From Actinomadura sp. BRA 177 (lineage in GTDB: Bacteria > Actinomycetota > Actinomycetes > Streptosporangiales > Streptosporangiaceae): 45,732 nt of DNA. The position numbers and the translations under genes are program-made. Shown here in pieces: positions 1 through 8,004 of the stretch. Each line of letters opens with the position of its first letter. The stretch's first letter is position 1. The stretch spans positions 1-45,732 of the forward strand of contig NZ_JABXFD010000428.1 of the NCBI RefSeq assembly GCF_013372625.1, read 5' to 3'. The notes under the pieces are model-generated. The model saw nothing but the letters and a program-made list of their open reading frames with translations. It was not told the DNA's origin and made no database searches.

Positions 1-130
1 GCCTGGAGCGGCTTCAACTTCTCGCTGGACACCCCGCACGCCCTCCCCGCACCCCGACCCGATGATCAAAAAGGCACTTTTTCATGCGACCGGGGCAGGT
101 GTCTGCAGTGCCCCGGCACCGGCGGATCGT
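1..130. other. Window edge, possible 3' end of a plus-strand gene
   Basis: The first 60 bases have strong third-position GC in plus frame 1, as a coding tail would. That frame has no stop before it runs into the regulator gene on the other strand. Frame 3 stops at 63-65 but has poor codon bias. I cannot name a product. A gene ending here convergently with the response regulator is plausible but unproven. Confidence 0.25.
68..82. terminator. AT-rich inverted repeat
   Basis: AAAAAG, a GCA loop and CTTTTT form a perfect six-base inverted repeat in very GC-rich surroundings. It lies 3' of the response regulator on the minus strand. An A tract or T tract flanks the loop on either strand, so it could act as a weak bidirectional terminator. 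Confidence 0.3.
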
Positions 131-826
131 TCACCGAGGGTCGGGGCGGCGGCCCGGGACGACGAGGCCGTGCTCGTAGGCCAGCACGACGGCCTGGACG
201 CGGTCGCGGAGGTGGAGCTTGGCGAACACGCTGCCGACGTGGCTCTTGACGGTGGCCTCGGTGACGACGAGCCGCGCCGCGATCTCCTGGTTCGACAGGC
301 CCTGGGCCACGAGCAGGAGCATCTCGCGCTCACGCGGGGTCAGCGCGGCCAGCAGGTCGGGGGACGGCCGGACCGGGTCGGTGCGGCCGGCGTAGTCCTC
401 GATGAGGCGGCGGGTGATCGACGGGGACAGCAGCGCCTCGCCCTGGTGGACGACGTGGATCGCCTCCAGGAGCCGCTCGCGGGGCGCGTCCTTCAGCAGG
501 AACCCCGACGCCCCGGCACGCAGCGCACCGAACACGTATTCGTCGAGGTCGTAGGTGGTGAGGATCAACACGCGAGGCGGGCGGAGCTCGTCCATTGGGT
601 GGCGGTCGGTGGCGGTGAGGTGGGCGGTGGCCTCGACGCCGTCCATCCGCGGCATCCGGACGTCCATCAGGACGACGTCGGGCCGCAGTTCCGCCGCCCG
701 CGCGATGGCCTCGTGGCCGTCCGCTGCCTCGCCGACGACCTCCAGTTCTTCGCGGGTCTGCAGGAACAGCCGGAAACCGATCCGGATGAGTTCCTGGTCG
801 TCGACGATCAGCACCCGGATCGTCAC
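131..826 (-). CDS. NarL/LuxR-family response regulator
   Basis: This is a DNA-binding response regulator of 231 aa, the usual family length. The receiver domain covers about residues 4-125, with the acidic pair DD at 9-10, the phospho-acceptor Asp55 in VVLMDVRMP, and the conserved Lys in LLKD. A LuxR-type helix-turn-helix follows at about 160-225 (LTPREREMLLLVAQG, then TVKSHVGSVFAKL). The GTG start overlaps the kinase stop as GTGA, so the pair is translationally coupled. It is the last gene of an operon encoding an ABC exporter and a histidine kinase. By analogy with such sets it probably controls the exporter in response to an envelope or drug signal. The signal is unknown. Confidence 0.93.
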   Translation of the reverse strand: MTIRVLIVDDQELIRIGFRLFLQTREELEVVGEAADGHEAIARAAELRPDVVLMDVRMPRMDGVEATAHLTATDRHPMDELRPPRVLILTTYDLDEYVFGALRAGASGFLLKDAPRERLLEAIHVVHQGEALLSPSITRRLIEDYAGRTDPVRPSPDLLAALTPREREMLLLVAQGLSNQEIAARLVVTEATVKSHVGSVFAKLHLRDRVQAVVLAYEHGLVVPGRRPDPR

Positions 827-1944
827 GCGGGCTCCCCGATCGGCAGCCGTGCCGCGACCCGGAAGCCGCCGCCGGGGGCCCGGCCCGTCTCCAGCTCACC
901 GCCGAGCACCGCGACCCGCTCCCGCATCCCCACCAGGCCGTGCCCGCCGTTGCCGGGCTCGCCGGTTCCCGTCCCGTCGTCGTGCACCCGCACCTCCAGG
1001 TCCGCTCCGCCGTAGTCCAGCCGCACCGTGACCAGTGTCGCCCCGGCGTGTTTCAGCGCGTTGGTCAACGCCTCCCCGATGATCCGGTAGGCGGACAGCT
1101 CCACCCCGCTCGGCAGGTCGAGCGGTTCCCCGGCGGTCTCCAGCCGGACCGGCAGCCCCGCCGCGCGGTATCCCGCGACCAGTTCGTCCAGGTCCGCCAG
1201 TGAGGGTTGCGGCCGTGTCTCCGCCGCATGCTCCCCGCGCAGCAGGACGAGGATCCGGCGCAGCTCGGCCAGGCTCTCCTCGGCGCTGGTCTCCACCCGC
1301 TCCAGCGTCCGCGCGGCCACCTGCGGTTCGGTCTCCAGGACGTCGCGGGCGCCGCGGACCCCGATCAGCATCACCGTCACCGAATGGGCGACGATGTCGT
1401 GCAGTTCGCGGGCGATCGACTCCCGCTCGCGCTGCGCCGCGATCAGGTCGAGCTGCTCCCGTTCCCGTTCGAGGGTGGCGGCCCGTTCCTCCACCGCCCG
1501 GACGTAGCGGCGGCGCGTCTGCATGTAGGCGCCCAGCATCCACGCCCCGATCGGCACCGGCGGGCTGCTGATGCTGTCGGCGAGCAGGAACACGACCACC
1601 GGTGCCAGCACCGCGAGCGAGACGCGCCGGTCACGTGTCTCGGCGAGCGACCACAGCGCGACGACGACCGGCGCGCCTCCGGGCGAGTACCCGGCCGCCG
1701 CCAGGACGGCCGCCGACGCGACCGTCACCGCGATCACCAACACCCCGAACCGGCGGCGTGCCAAGAGCACCGCGCCGGTGAGGACGGTCACCGCGATCGG
1801 CAGCGGCACGGCCTGCGTGCCGTCGTTGAACAGCAGCCCCACTTCGACGATGGTCACCGCCACGGCGAGCGCGATGTCGAACAGCACCGGGCGGTGCGCG
1901 GCCTGCAGGCCGCGCACCGCCCGGATCTTCCCCACGACGTTCAC
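823..1944 (-). CDS. Sensor histidine kinase, HisKA_3 (DesK/NarX type)
   Basis: This is a membrane sensor kinase of 373 aa. Four to five hydrophobic segments span about residues 20-145, followed by a basic and coiled linker at about 144-175. The HisKA_3 motif ARELHDIVAHSV gives phospho-acceptor His182. The HATPase domain shows an N box (EALTNALKHAG) and glycine-rich motifs (DDGTGTG, GHGLVGMRER). There is no extracellular sensor domain, so it probably senses within the membrane. I chose the GTG at 1942-1944, which overlaps the permease stop as GTGA. The open frame runs further upstream, but that part lies inside the permease gene in another frame. Confidence 0.92.
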   Translation of the reverse strand: MNVVGKIRAVRGLQAAHRPVLFDIALAVAVTIVEVGLLFNDGTQAVPLPIAVTVLTGAVLLARRRFGVLVIAVTVASAAVLAAAGYSPGGAPVVVALWSLAETRDRRVSLAVLAPVVVFLLADSISSPPVPIGAWMLGAYMQTRRRYVRAVEERAATLEREREQLDLIAAQRERESIARELHDIVAHSVTVMLIGVRGARDVLETEPQVAARTLERVETSAEESLAELRRILVLLRGEHAAETRPQPSLADLDELVAGYRAAGLPVRLETAGEPLDLPSGVELSAYRIIGEALTNALKHAGATLVTVRLDYGGADLEVRVHDDGTGTGEPGNGGHGLVGMRERVAVLGGELETGRAPGGGFRVAARLPIGEPA

Positions 1945-2660
1945 GCCAGGTCGCGCCGTCGTTCGCACGCGACCGCGACCAGCACCGCGAGCACCGTCCA
2001 GACCGCGAACACCGCGCCGGCCTCCGCGACCGTGAGCGTCGTGTTGTGGGTCCCGCCCGTCATGATCCCCGCCGCGCCGAACGGCGACAGGTTCGCCTCC
2101 CGTTCCCACGCCCCGCTCACCAGGGGCTGCACCACCAGGGCCAGGATCAGCAGGACCACCGCGCCGACGACCGGGCTGCGGATCAGCGCACCGAGCGCCG
2201 CGCCCAGCACCGTCGCCAGCACGAGCGCCCCGACGTTGCCCGCCACGACCCCTGCCACCTGGCCGGACGTCAGGTCCGGGCCGGGCTGGTCCGCCAGCAG
2301 CGGCAGCGCCACGCCGACCGCGACCGCGTTGATCAGCACCGCCAGCCCGAGCCCGGTCAACACATACGCCACGATCCGCACCGCGAGGACGGTACCGCGA
2401 CCGCGCCGGGCGACGAGCGCCGTGGGCGCGGCGGTCCGGTGGCGGTACTCGCCCGCCGCGCCGACCAGCCCCCACAGCAGCAACAGGACCGGGAGCGCCG
2501 ACAGCGCCTCCTTCTTCTCCGGCACCTCGTCGAGCGTCCCCGACGCCTTGGCGACGAGCACCGCGTTCAGGACGGCGAACGCCATCCCGCCGGCCGCGAA
2601 CCCCCACACGGCACGGGTCGTCACGGACTTGAGCAGTTCCCCGCGAAGCAGGCCGATCAT
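1941..2660 (-). CDS. ABC-2 type transporter permease
   Basis: This 239-aa integral membrane protein has about six hydrophobic segments and begins with a short amphipathic N-terminus (MIGLLRGELLKSVTT), as in ABC-2 permeases that pair with a stand-alone ATPase. Its ATG overlaps the ATPase stop by 4 nt and its stop overlaps the kinase start, so it sits in the middle of a tightly coupled four-gene operon. Substrate cannot be read from sequence. Exporters of this layout often move peptides, antibiotics or lipids. Confidence 0.88.
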   Translation of the reverse strand: MIGLLRGELLKSVTTRAVWGFAAGGMAFAVLNAVLVAKASGTLDEVPEKKEALSALPVLLLLWGLVGAAGEYRHRTAAPTALVARRGRGTVLAVRIVAYVLTGLGLAVLINAVAVGVALPLLADQPGPDLTSGQVAGVVAGNVGALVLATVLGAALGALIRSPVVGAVVLLILALVVQPLVSGAWEREANLSPFGAAGIMTGGTHNTTLTVAEAGAVFAVWTVLAVLVAVACERRRDLA

Positions 2661-3376
2661 CGCTCCAACCCTCCGGTGAGCTCGAGGAACACGTCCTCCA
2701 GCGACTCCACCTCACTGATCGGTCCCTCGTGCACCAGCCTGCCACGGTCGATGACGACCACGTCGTCGACCGTCTGCGCGGCCTCCGCGAGCAGGTGGCT
2801 GGACAGCAGCACGGTGCCGCCCTTCGCCGCCCGGTCCCGCAGCATCGTCCGGAGCCAGCGGATCCCCTGCGGATCCAGGCCGTTGGCCGGCTCGTCCAGC
2901 ACCAGGATCTCCGGATCGCCGAGCAGCGCGGCGGCGAGCCCGAGCCGCTGCCGCATCCCCAGCGAGAAGGCGCCGACCCGGCGCCCCGCCGCCCCCGTCA
3001 ACTCGGCGACCTCCAGCACCTCCTCGACGCGCCGCCGCGGCAGCCCCGCCGCCAGCGCCAGCGCCCGCAGATGCGCACGAGCCGACCTCCCGGGGTGCGC
3101 ACCGCACGGCTCAATGTGGACGCCGATCCGGCGCGCGTCCAGCACCATCGAGCCCACCGGCGCCCCCAGCACCGCCACCGCCCCCGCCGACGGCCGCGCC
3201 AGCCCCACGACCGCCTTCAACGCCGTCGTCTTCCCCGCACCGTTCGGACCGAAAAAGCCCGTCACCGCCCCCGGCCTGACCGTGAACGTCAGATCATCGA
3301 CCACCGTGCGACGCCCATACCGTTTCGTCAGCCCTTCGACCCTGATCGCCGGGCTGACCTCCATCTGTGAAGTCAT
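2657..3376 (-). CDS. ABC transporter ATP-binding protein
   Basis: This is the cytoplasmic ATPase of an ABC exporter, about 239 aa from the preferred start. It shows Walker A GPNGAGKT (about 43-50), the signature FSLGMRQRLGLAAAL, Walker B ILVLDEPANGLDP and a switch His in LLSSHLLAEA. An upstream in-frame ATG at 3412 would add 12 residues that look unlike the family. The start at 3376 (MTSQMEV) fits the usual N-terminus better, though neither has a strong ribosome site. It is the first gene of the exporter, kinase and regulator operon. Confidence 0.92.
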   Translation of the reverse strand: MTSQMEVSPAIRVEGLTKRYGRRTVVDDLTFTVRPGAVTGFFGPNGAGKTTALKAVVGLARPSAGAVAVLGAPVGSMVLDARRIGVHIEPCGAHPGRSARAHLRALALAAGLPRRRVEEVLEVAELTGAAGRRVGAFSLGMRQRLGLAAALLGDPEILVLDEPANGLDPQGIRWLRTMLRDRAAKGGTVLLSSHLLAEAAQTVDDVVVIDRGRLVHEGPISEVESLEDVFLELTGGLER

Positions 3377-3461
3377 GCCGCCAAGCCTCGGCCGCCCGGT
3401 TCTCCCAGGCATCCACCCACAGTCGAAACCCGATCTCCGACCGCAGCATGACTCCCGCGAC

Positions 3462-4043
3462 CTACCGGTAACCGCGCTTCAGCAAGTACTTGGCGCCCGC
3501 GTCGAACCCTTCAGGGCTCAGCAGTTCGAACCCGAAAGCGTCTGCGAGCCGGTCGGTGACGTTGAAGGCAGCACAAACCGCCAACGCGTCCCGAACCTGC
3601 CGATCCGAGACCCCGGCGGCCAACACGTCCCGCATATCGCTGGCGCCGACCGTCCCGTCCCGGGTCAGCTTGCCGAGCATCCGCAGCGTCGCCCGCAGTG
3701 GCTCCTCAATGGGCGCCGATTCCAGATCGTCCAACACCGCCGCAACACGCGACCCGTCCTGATAAGCCCTGCTCGCAGTCGCGGTATGCGCGCCGATACA
3801 GAACGCGGACTCATTCACCTTGGACACGTAGGCCGCCATCAACTCCCGGTCCGCCACCGACCAGTCGGACGCCCCACGCATCGCCTCGTGAGTGAACTCC
3901 TTGGCCCGTGCACCGTAGAAATCGGGCCGGTAGAAGACCAGCCTGGCGGCGTCCGGCACCGGATGCCCGGAGAACAGCCTGATGACCGCGAACAGCACCT
4001 TGCTCTTCCGGTCGTAACCGCGGTTGAGGATGTCAAGACGCAT
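3462..4043 (-). CDS. Carboxymuconolactone decarboxylase/AhpD-like protein
   Basis: This 193-aa all-alpha protein resembles the peroxidase-related CMD/AhpD family. The recognisable core is SKVNESAFCIGAHTATA at about residues 93-109. In active AhpD proteins this region reads as a CxxC motif followed by His. Here the first Cys is Ser and only Cys and His remain, so a thiol-disulfide peroxidase cycle is doubtful. The start ATG (MRLDILNRG) overlaps the end of the upstream small gene by 11 nt. An upstream in-frame ATG at 4121 lies inside that gene and is less likely. The pair looks like a split or heteromeric CMD unit. Function is unknown. Confidence 0.72.
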   Translation of the reverse strand: MRLDILNRGYDRKSKVLFAVIRLFSGHPVPDAARLVFYRPDFYGARAKEFTHEAMRGASDWSVADRELMAAYVSKVNESAFCIGAHTATASRAYQDGSRVAAVLDDLESAPIEEPLRATLRMLGKLTRDGTVGASDMRDVLAAGVSDRQVRDALAVCAAFNVTDRLADAFGFELLSPEGFDAGAKYLLKRGYR

Positions 4044-4362
4044 GATCCGTCCCCTCCTTCGCCTCCGCCAGAGCCGCCAGCCCAGCCGCATACAACCGGT
4101 CGGACTGCCCCACAGCAGCACACACCACCAGCTCGAAGACTTGGTCCTCGCTGTACCCGGCAGCCTTCACCGCCGCCAGATCCGTCTCAGTAACCTGCGC
4201 CGCCCCGCCGACCACCTTGCCGATCAGCACGTCCAACGGCGAGGAGAGCCCCTCATTACCAAAGGCCCGCGCCCGCTGCTCCACAGACGCCCGCCCCTCC
4301 CCCTGGAGCACCCGATCCACCAACTCCCGGTGCGCCACACGCTTCCTGTCCACGTCCGACAC
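4033..4362 (-). CDS. Small CMD-like helical protein
   Basis: This 109-aa protein has a predicted all-helical pattern. The C-terminal half (VTETDLAAVKAAGYSEDQVFELVVCAAVGQSDRLYAAGLAAL) resembles the last helices of carboxymuconolactone decarboxylase-like proteins, where an E(L/I)V box precedes a conserved helix. There is no CxxC. The GTG at 4360-4362 is preceded by a purine-rich site (AGAGGGGGCGAGGG). A longer reading from 4458 starts in intergenic sequence. It is translationally coupled to the larger CMD-like gene downstream, so the two products probably act together. Confidence 0.65.
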   Translation of the reverse strand: MSDVDRKRVAHRELVDRVLQGEGRASVEQRARAFGNEGLSSPLDVLIGKVVGGAAQVTETDLAAVKAAGYSEDQVFELVVCAAVGQSDRLYAAGLAALAEAKEGTDHAS

Positions 4363-4612
4363 GGCACCCTCGCCCCCTCTACGGCCGACAATCGCCCTCA
4401 CCGACAAGACGATTGCCACACCCCCAAACACGACACACCCCCGAAGAACCCCAGCCACCCCGACGTACCCACAGGTCAGGCGGATACCTTCGTGAGAGTC
4501 ACGCCCACAAACCGCTCGACCGAACCAGTCGGCCGTCGCCTACGTCACCGCCCACAACCCAGAGTGGCAGAAACACCACACTCCGCTACTTGATACGGCA
4601 CAATCATCACTC
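4363..4612. promoter_or_regulatory. Divergent intergenic region
   Basis: About 250 nt separate the CMD-like pair (minus) from the DUF4365 gene (plus). The GC content drops here. On the plus strand a CACAAT hexamer (about 4598-4603) ends about nine bases before the GTG of the DUF4365 gene. With no clear ribosome site there, transcription may start at or near the GTG, giving a leaderless message. No gene was seen. Confidence 0.35.
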
Positions 4613-5155
4613 GTGCGGGACCAGGACCAGAACACACTGCAAGGCGACTTCGGCGAAGCCTGGCTAGAGGCGGTCGCCGCCGGGTGTGGTCTCCTCCACG
4701 GCCGGCCGACCACGGTGGATCTCCAGAAGGCGGACGTGCAGCTGGTGTATCCAGGAACCGAGCTGGGGACCTACTACCCCACGGTGAACGTCCAGGTCAA
4801 AACAACCATCGAGCTGCGGCAGCTGACGTCTGGCGACTTCCGTTATGACCTGGACCTTGAGACATACGATGCGCTCCGGCGCATCGACCACGCCGTTGGT
4901 AGGGTTCTTGCCGTAATCGGCGTTTTCGGGGAAGGTGAGAACGTGCGCCTTCATAGCGAGGGAACGCTGCTCTGTGGCCGCGGGTCATGGATCTCTCTTG
5001 AGGGCATGGAGCCTTCAAGGAATGGGACAAGCCAGGCAATACACCTTCCCCTTGCAAATACCCTGGATCGGCCAGGGCTGCACAGAATGCTCAAAACACA
5101 CGGAGTTCGGCGATCGACGCCCGTTCCCCCCATCGATGCCTGGGGGCGGCCATGA
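4613..5155 (+). CDS. DUF4365 domain protein (PD-(D/E)XK nuclease-like)
   Basis: This 180-aa protein has the layout of the DUF4365 family, thought to have a restriction-endonuclease-like fold. Visible motifs are GDFGEAWLEAVAAGCG (Glu15 on the first helix), VDLQKADVQLVY (Asp36, Asp41) and NVQVKTT (Gln61-x-Lys63). Together these match the E...D...(E/Q)xK pattern of PD-(D/E)XK nucleases. The start is a GTG at 4613. The stop overlaps the ATG of the next gene as ATGA, so the two are coupled. Codon use is less GC-biased than in the catabolic genes, which suggests transfer. Nuclease activity and any defence role are inferred. Confidence 0.72.
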   Translation: MRDQDQNTLQGDFGEAWLEAVAAGCGLLHGRPTTVDLQKADVQLVYPGTELGTYYPTVNVQVKTTIELRQLTSGDFRYDLDLETYDALRRIDHAVGRVLAVIGVFGEGENVRLHSEGTLLCGRGSWISLEGMEPSRNGTSQAIHLPLANTLDRPGLHRMLKTHGVRRSTPVPPIDAWGRP

Positions 5156-6318
5156 GCCACGAAAGTTCTGCCAGCGTCCCGGATCTCACAGAACTGACGC
5201 ATTACCTCACCGATTCCGGCTGGACGCTAGAGGACGCCGACGGGCAGACCACCATGTGGCGTCCACGACGCACCGGTTCACATGACCTAATCCGTGTTGT
5301 ACTGCCGGCGACTCAGCGTGTCCGCGACTACACCGAACGGGTAGATGAGGCTCTTAAGGCACTCTCCTTCGTTGAGCAACGCCTGCCAGAAGAGATAGTG
5401 GACGACATCAACTTCGGCGGAGCCGATAATGTCGCCGTCCGCCTGACTCCGGACGCCCCGTCGGGCGAAGCGCCACTCCTTCTGGCATACTCCGCAATTT
5501 CTGCGCTGAAGAATTTCGTTGTGGCTTCTGCGGCTGCACTGGACTACAGTTCACTGGTCCTCCCTCCGCGGCGACCACAGCGCGCGGAGGCATACGCAGC
5601 GCAAGCAAGGCTGTCCACTCAACCGGGAAGCTTCATACTTTCACTGGCCCTGCCATTGGCAGACATATACTCGGACGAATTGGATGACCTGACTCCACCG
5701 GGCCAGGACGCTCTGGTCGAGGTACCGCCCCAGCCCTTCGGGCGGAAGGTGACGAACCGGATGCTGGCGACCGCCCGGAAGGCCCAGCAGTTGGCGATGG
5801 AGGTCAGCGAGGGAACTCGGCCGATATCCACATTCGGAGAGTTCACCCCCGATACCCCTAACGCCACGGAGTTGGCGGCACTGAGCTCCCTGGGCGGGCC
5901 GGAGCACGGCATCTACCAAATACGGTTCGCGAAGTCACCGGTGACCGGCGGGACCGCAGAGCCCGCACTCCTCCGAATCACCCCGGGGCAGCAACGAATC
6001 CTTGGTGAAGGCGCCGATTACCTACGGACCAAGCAGCCCAGAGCCGGAGTAACCGTCACCGGGCTGATCGTCCGGCTGTTCCGTGAGGGCAGCTTTGGAC
6101 GCGGAGAAGCGGTGATCCAGGGAGTAGCCGACGATTCCGGCGAAGCCCGCAGGTACCGAGTCGACTTGAGCGAACCCGATTACAATGAGGCGCTCAGAGC
6201 GCACGGCAACGGACTGCAGGTTACCGCCACCGGCGATTTGGACATCAGGGGTACCAGACGCTCTCTTCGGAGGCTGACTTCTTTCGCCGTCATACCGGGC
6301 CTGGACGACGAACCCTAA
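5152..6318 (+). CDS. Unknown 388-aa protein coupled to DUF4365 gene
   Basis: I do not recognise this protein. It has no signal peptide or membrane segment. Residues 1-75 look like a mixed alpha/beta unit (LTHYLTDSGWTLEDADGQTTMWRP, then DLIRVVLPAT). The middle holds a helical patch (AISALKNFVVASAAALDY). The C-terminal 90 residues look like a beta-rich OB-like unit (GVTVTGLIVRLFREG, RYRVDLSEPDYNEALRAHGNG, then VTATGDLDIRGTRR). It starts inside the stop of the DUF4365 gene (ATGA), so it is probably a functional partner of that nuclease-like protein. The OB-like tail might bind nucleic acid. That is a guess from sequence pattern only. Confidence 0.7.
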   Translation: MSHESSASVPDLTELTHYLTDSGWTLEDADGQTTMWRPRRTGSHDLIRVVLPATQRVRDYTERVDEALKALSFVEQRLPEEIVDDINFGGADNVAVRLTPDAPSGEAPLLLAYSAISALKNFVVASAAALDYSSLVLPPRRPQRAEAYAAQARLSTQPGSFILSLALPLADIYSDELDDLTPPGQDALVEVPPQPFGRKVTNRMLATARKAQQLAMEVSEGTRPISTFGEFTPDTPNATELAALSSLGGPEHGIYQIRFAKSPVTGGTAEPALLRITPGQQRILGEGADYLRTKQPRAGVTVTGLIVRLFREGSFGRGEAVIQGVADDSGEARRYRVDLSEPDYNEALRAHGNGLQVTATGDLDIRGTRRSLRRLTSFAVIPGLDDEP

Positions 6319-6564
6319 AGCCCGCATTACACCCATGCCAGGACGACAGCCGATGCGGAACTCTGGTCGTGCGGCTGGACGCTAACCATCCGGCGCAGCA
6401 TCTCGCTGCGTCGCCATAGGTCAGCGTCGTAACCGCCGGGGCGGGCCGACCGTGTCCGTCCCTCGACACAGTGCGGAGCGTCCAGCAAGCTAGAGACGTT
6501 GATCGCGTGGTGCCGGTCGGCCGGTGATCGTAGCCGTGGCGCAATTTCGGATGGGAGGCCGACT

Positions 6565-7206
6565 GTGAGCGTGGACGAGAGCGAAGCCGCTGAAGAGGAA
6601 TCCGGTTCTGCGCGGGGATTCATGGCATTGCCATCAAGAACCGAGGACGGACGGGCGTCGTTCCTTCGGTGTGTGGCCGACGTTGTCCGGGTGCTCGACC
6701 TCGCGGTCGCACCCGAGCCGGATCCAGGTGACGAGCGACGCTGGGCACAACTGGCGCGGTCGGCGCTCCGCGGTGCCTGCCGAGAGGGCCTGACCTTGCC
6801 CGACGCCTCCTTCGACGTCCTCGTCAAGGCGGCCGTCCACGACCCCGACCCGAGTTTCAACCGGCAGTTCGTCGAGCCGACTCTGAACGCTTTCGGCCGC
6901 CGGCGCGTCCGCGCCGCACTCCTGGACTATCTGCAAACGGGCACCGACTTGGAGCGAGCCGGCGCTGCGCGGGCATGGTATTGGTCGGCATTGCCGCTTC
7001 GGCTGGATAGCGTGCAGGCAAACAGCGAGGTAGAACCAGATGACGTGCGGGTTTTGGCGCAGGAATGGTACGAGGCCACGCTTCGAGAATTCGTGAACAA
7101 CGAGCACCTGGACGTCCGACGTTGTATCCTCCCCGGACTACCGCTGTGGCGGTCCGCATACCCGCCGGAACTCCACAACCGTGTGGAACACCAGGTCCGC
7201 CACTGA
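6565..7206 (+). CDS. Hypothetical protein, helical repeat-like
   Basis: This 213-aa soluble, helix-rich protein was not recognised. Its centre has paired helices suggestive of HEAT-like repeats (SFNRQFVEPTLNAFGRRRVR, ALLDYLQTGTDLERAGAARA, then WYEATLREFVNNEHLDVRRC), a pattern common in immunity-type or accessory proteins. The GTG at 6565-6567 has a good ribosome site, GGGAGG at 6553-6558. The open frame extends upstream to 6499, but without a ribosome site. It stands alone between the DUF4365 pair and a convergent GNAT gene. Confidence 0.6.
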   Translation: MSVDESEAAEEESGSARGFMALPSRTEDGRASFLRCVADVVRVLDLAVAPEPDPGDERRWAQLARSALRGACREGLTLPDASFDVLVKAAVHDPDPSFNRQFVEPTLNAFGRRRVRAALLDYLQTGTDLERAGAARAWYWSALPLRLDSVQANSEVEPDDVRVLAQEWYEATLREFVNNEHLDVRRCILPGLPLWRSAYPPELHNRVEHQVRH

Positions 7207-7214
7207 CCGTCCCC

Positions 7215-7763
7215 TCAAGCCTGAGGAAGGGACGGATCAGGCGTCCAGGGAATCGGCGCGGTGATGGCCCAGCGTTCGTGATCCTGCCAGCACCCATCGA
7301 TGTAGAGATAAGCGGGCGAAAGCCCTTCGTAACGGAAACCCAGCCGCTGCACCAGCGCCAGAGATGCTTTGTTCGCCGGCTGAATGTTGGCTTCCAGCCG
7401 GTGCAGCCGCAGTTCGGTGAAGGCGTACTGCAGGGCGACGGCAAGCCCTTCGGTCATGTACCCGCGTCCAGCGAACGGGGCGAAGGCCGCATAACCGAGG
7501 GACGCGCCCTGGTAGCGGCCCCGGATGATCGAGTTGATGTTGACCATACCGGCGGCTGCACCAGTCTCCCGGACACGGACCAGAAAGCCCAGGTTGGTGC
7601 CATCGTCAAAGCGTCGCATCCAAACCCGGAACTCCTCCGCAGTCGCGGGCAGCCGCATCCATGGACGGTGGAGTTCGGTGCTCGCCTGCACAAGCGAACA
7701 AAACTCGTCCTCGTCGGAGAGCGCGAGCGGGCATAGTTCGACCCGTGATGACGTCTTGGGCAT
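7215..7763 (-). CDS. GNAT family N-acetyltransferase, RimJ/RimL-like
   Basis: This 182-aa protein carries a GNAT acyltransferase fold. The acetyl-CoA loop is PFAGRGYMTEGL (about residues 98-109), matching the R/Q-x-x-G-x-G/A type of motif A. The stretch ALQYAFTELRLHRLEANIQPANKASLALVQRLGFRYEG is typical of RimJ/RimL-type N-alpha or small-molecule acetyltransferases (strand, NxxS helix, LGF). It may acetylate an N-terminal amine or an antibiotic amine. The target is unknown. It is transcribed divergently from the short HTH-like ORF at 7795, with 31 nt between the start codons. Confidence 0.88.
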   Translation of the reverse strand: MPKTSSRVELCPLALSDEDEFCSLVQASTELHRPWMRLPATAEEFRVWMRRFDDGTNLGFLVRVRETGAAAGMVNINSIIRGRYQGASLGYAAFAPFAGRGYMTEGLAVALQYAFTELRLHRLEANIQPANKASLALVQRLGFRYEGLSPAYLYIDGCWQDHERWAITAPIPWTPDPSLPQA

Positions 7764-7794
7764 ACACCAACGTTAAGGACAAGGAGGCCGGACA

Positions 7795-7965
7795 ATGAGC
7801 GTTGGACGCAGCTGGCAGGACATAAAGACCGAAGCACACCGCCACAACCCCGAACTCGCCGACTCTGAGCGTCAGGCCCGGGCCCGTGCCGAACTCGACG
7901 CCTACGTCGCCGCCCACCACCTCGAAGAACTCCGGAAGACGCAGGTCGACGTCGCTCAGCCCTAG
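7795..7965 (+). CDS. Truncated Xre/HigA-type antitoxin-like ORF
   Basis: This 56-aa ORF has a strong ribosome site (AAGGAGG at 7781-7787) before its ATG. The text WQDIKTEAHRHNPELADSE then AELDAYVAAHHLEELRK resembles the N-terminal part of actinobacterial HigA-like antitoxins. In those proteins a helix-turn-helix of the form LTQ..VA..(M/L)GVS follows. Here the sequence reaches TQVDVAQP and stops, so most of the DNA-binding domain is missing and a few residues before TQ look deleted. It may be a decayed antitoxin or a free dimerisation/regulatory peptide. No toxin gene lies next to it. Confidence 0.5.
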   Translation: MSVGRSWQDIKTEAHRHNPELADSERQARARAELDAYVAAHHLEELRKTQVDVAQP

Positions 7966-8004
7966 GTCACCACTCTCCGCAGCCAGGGCGGTGGGGGTAC
8001 TCCG

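Noticed and set aside
6319..6564. A possible transposase C-terminal remnant on the minus strand (GGYDADLWRRSEMLRR)
   Set aside because: It resembles IS5-type ends only loosely, has no other transposase motif, and lies in a 246-nt gap. It is too weak to call.
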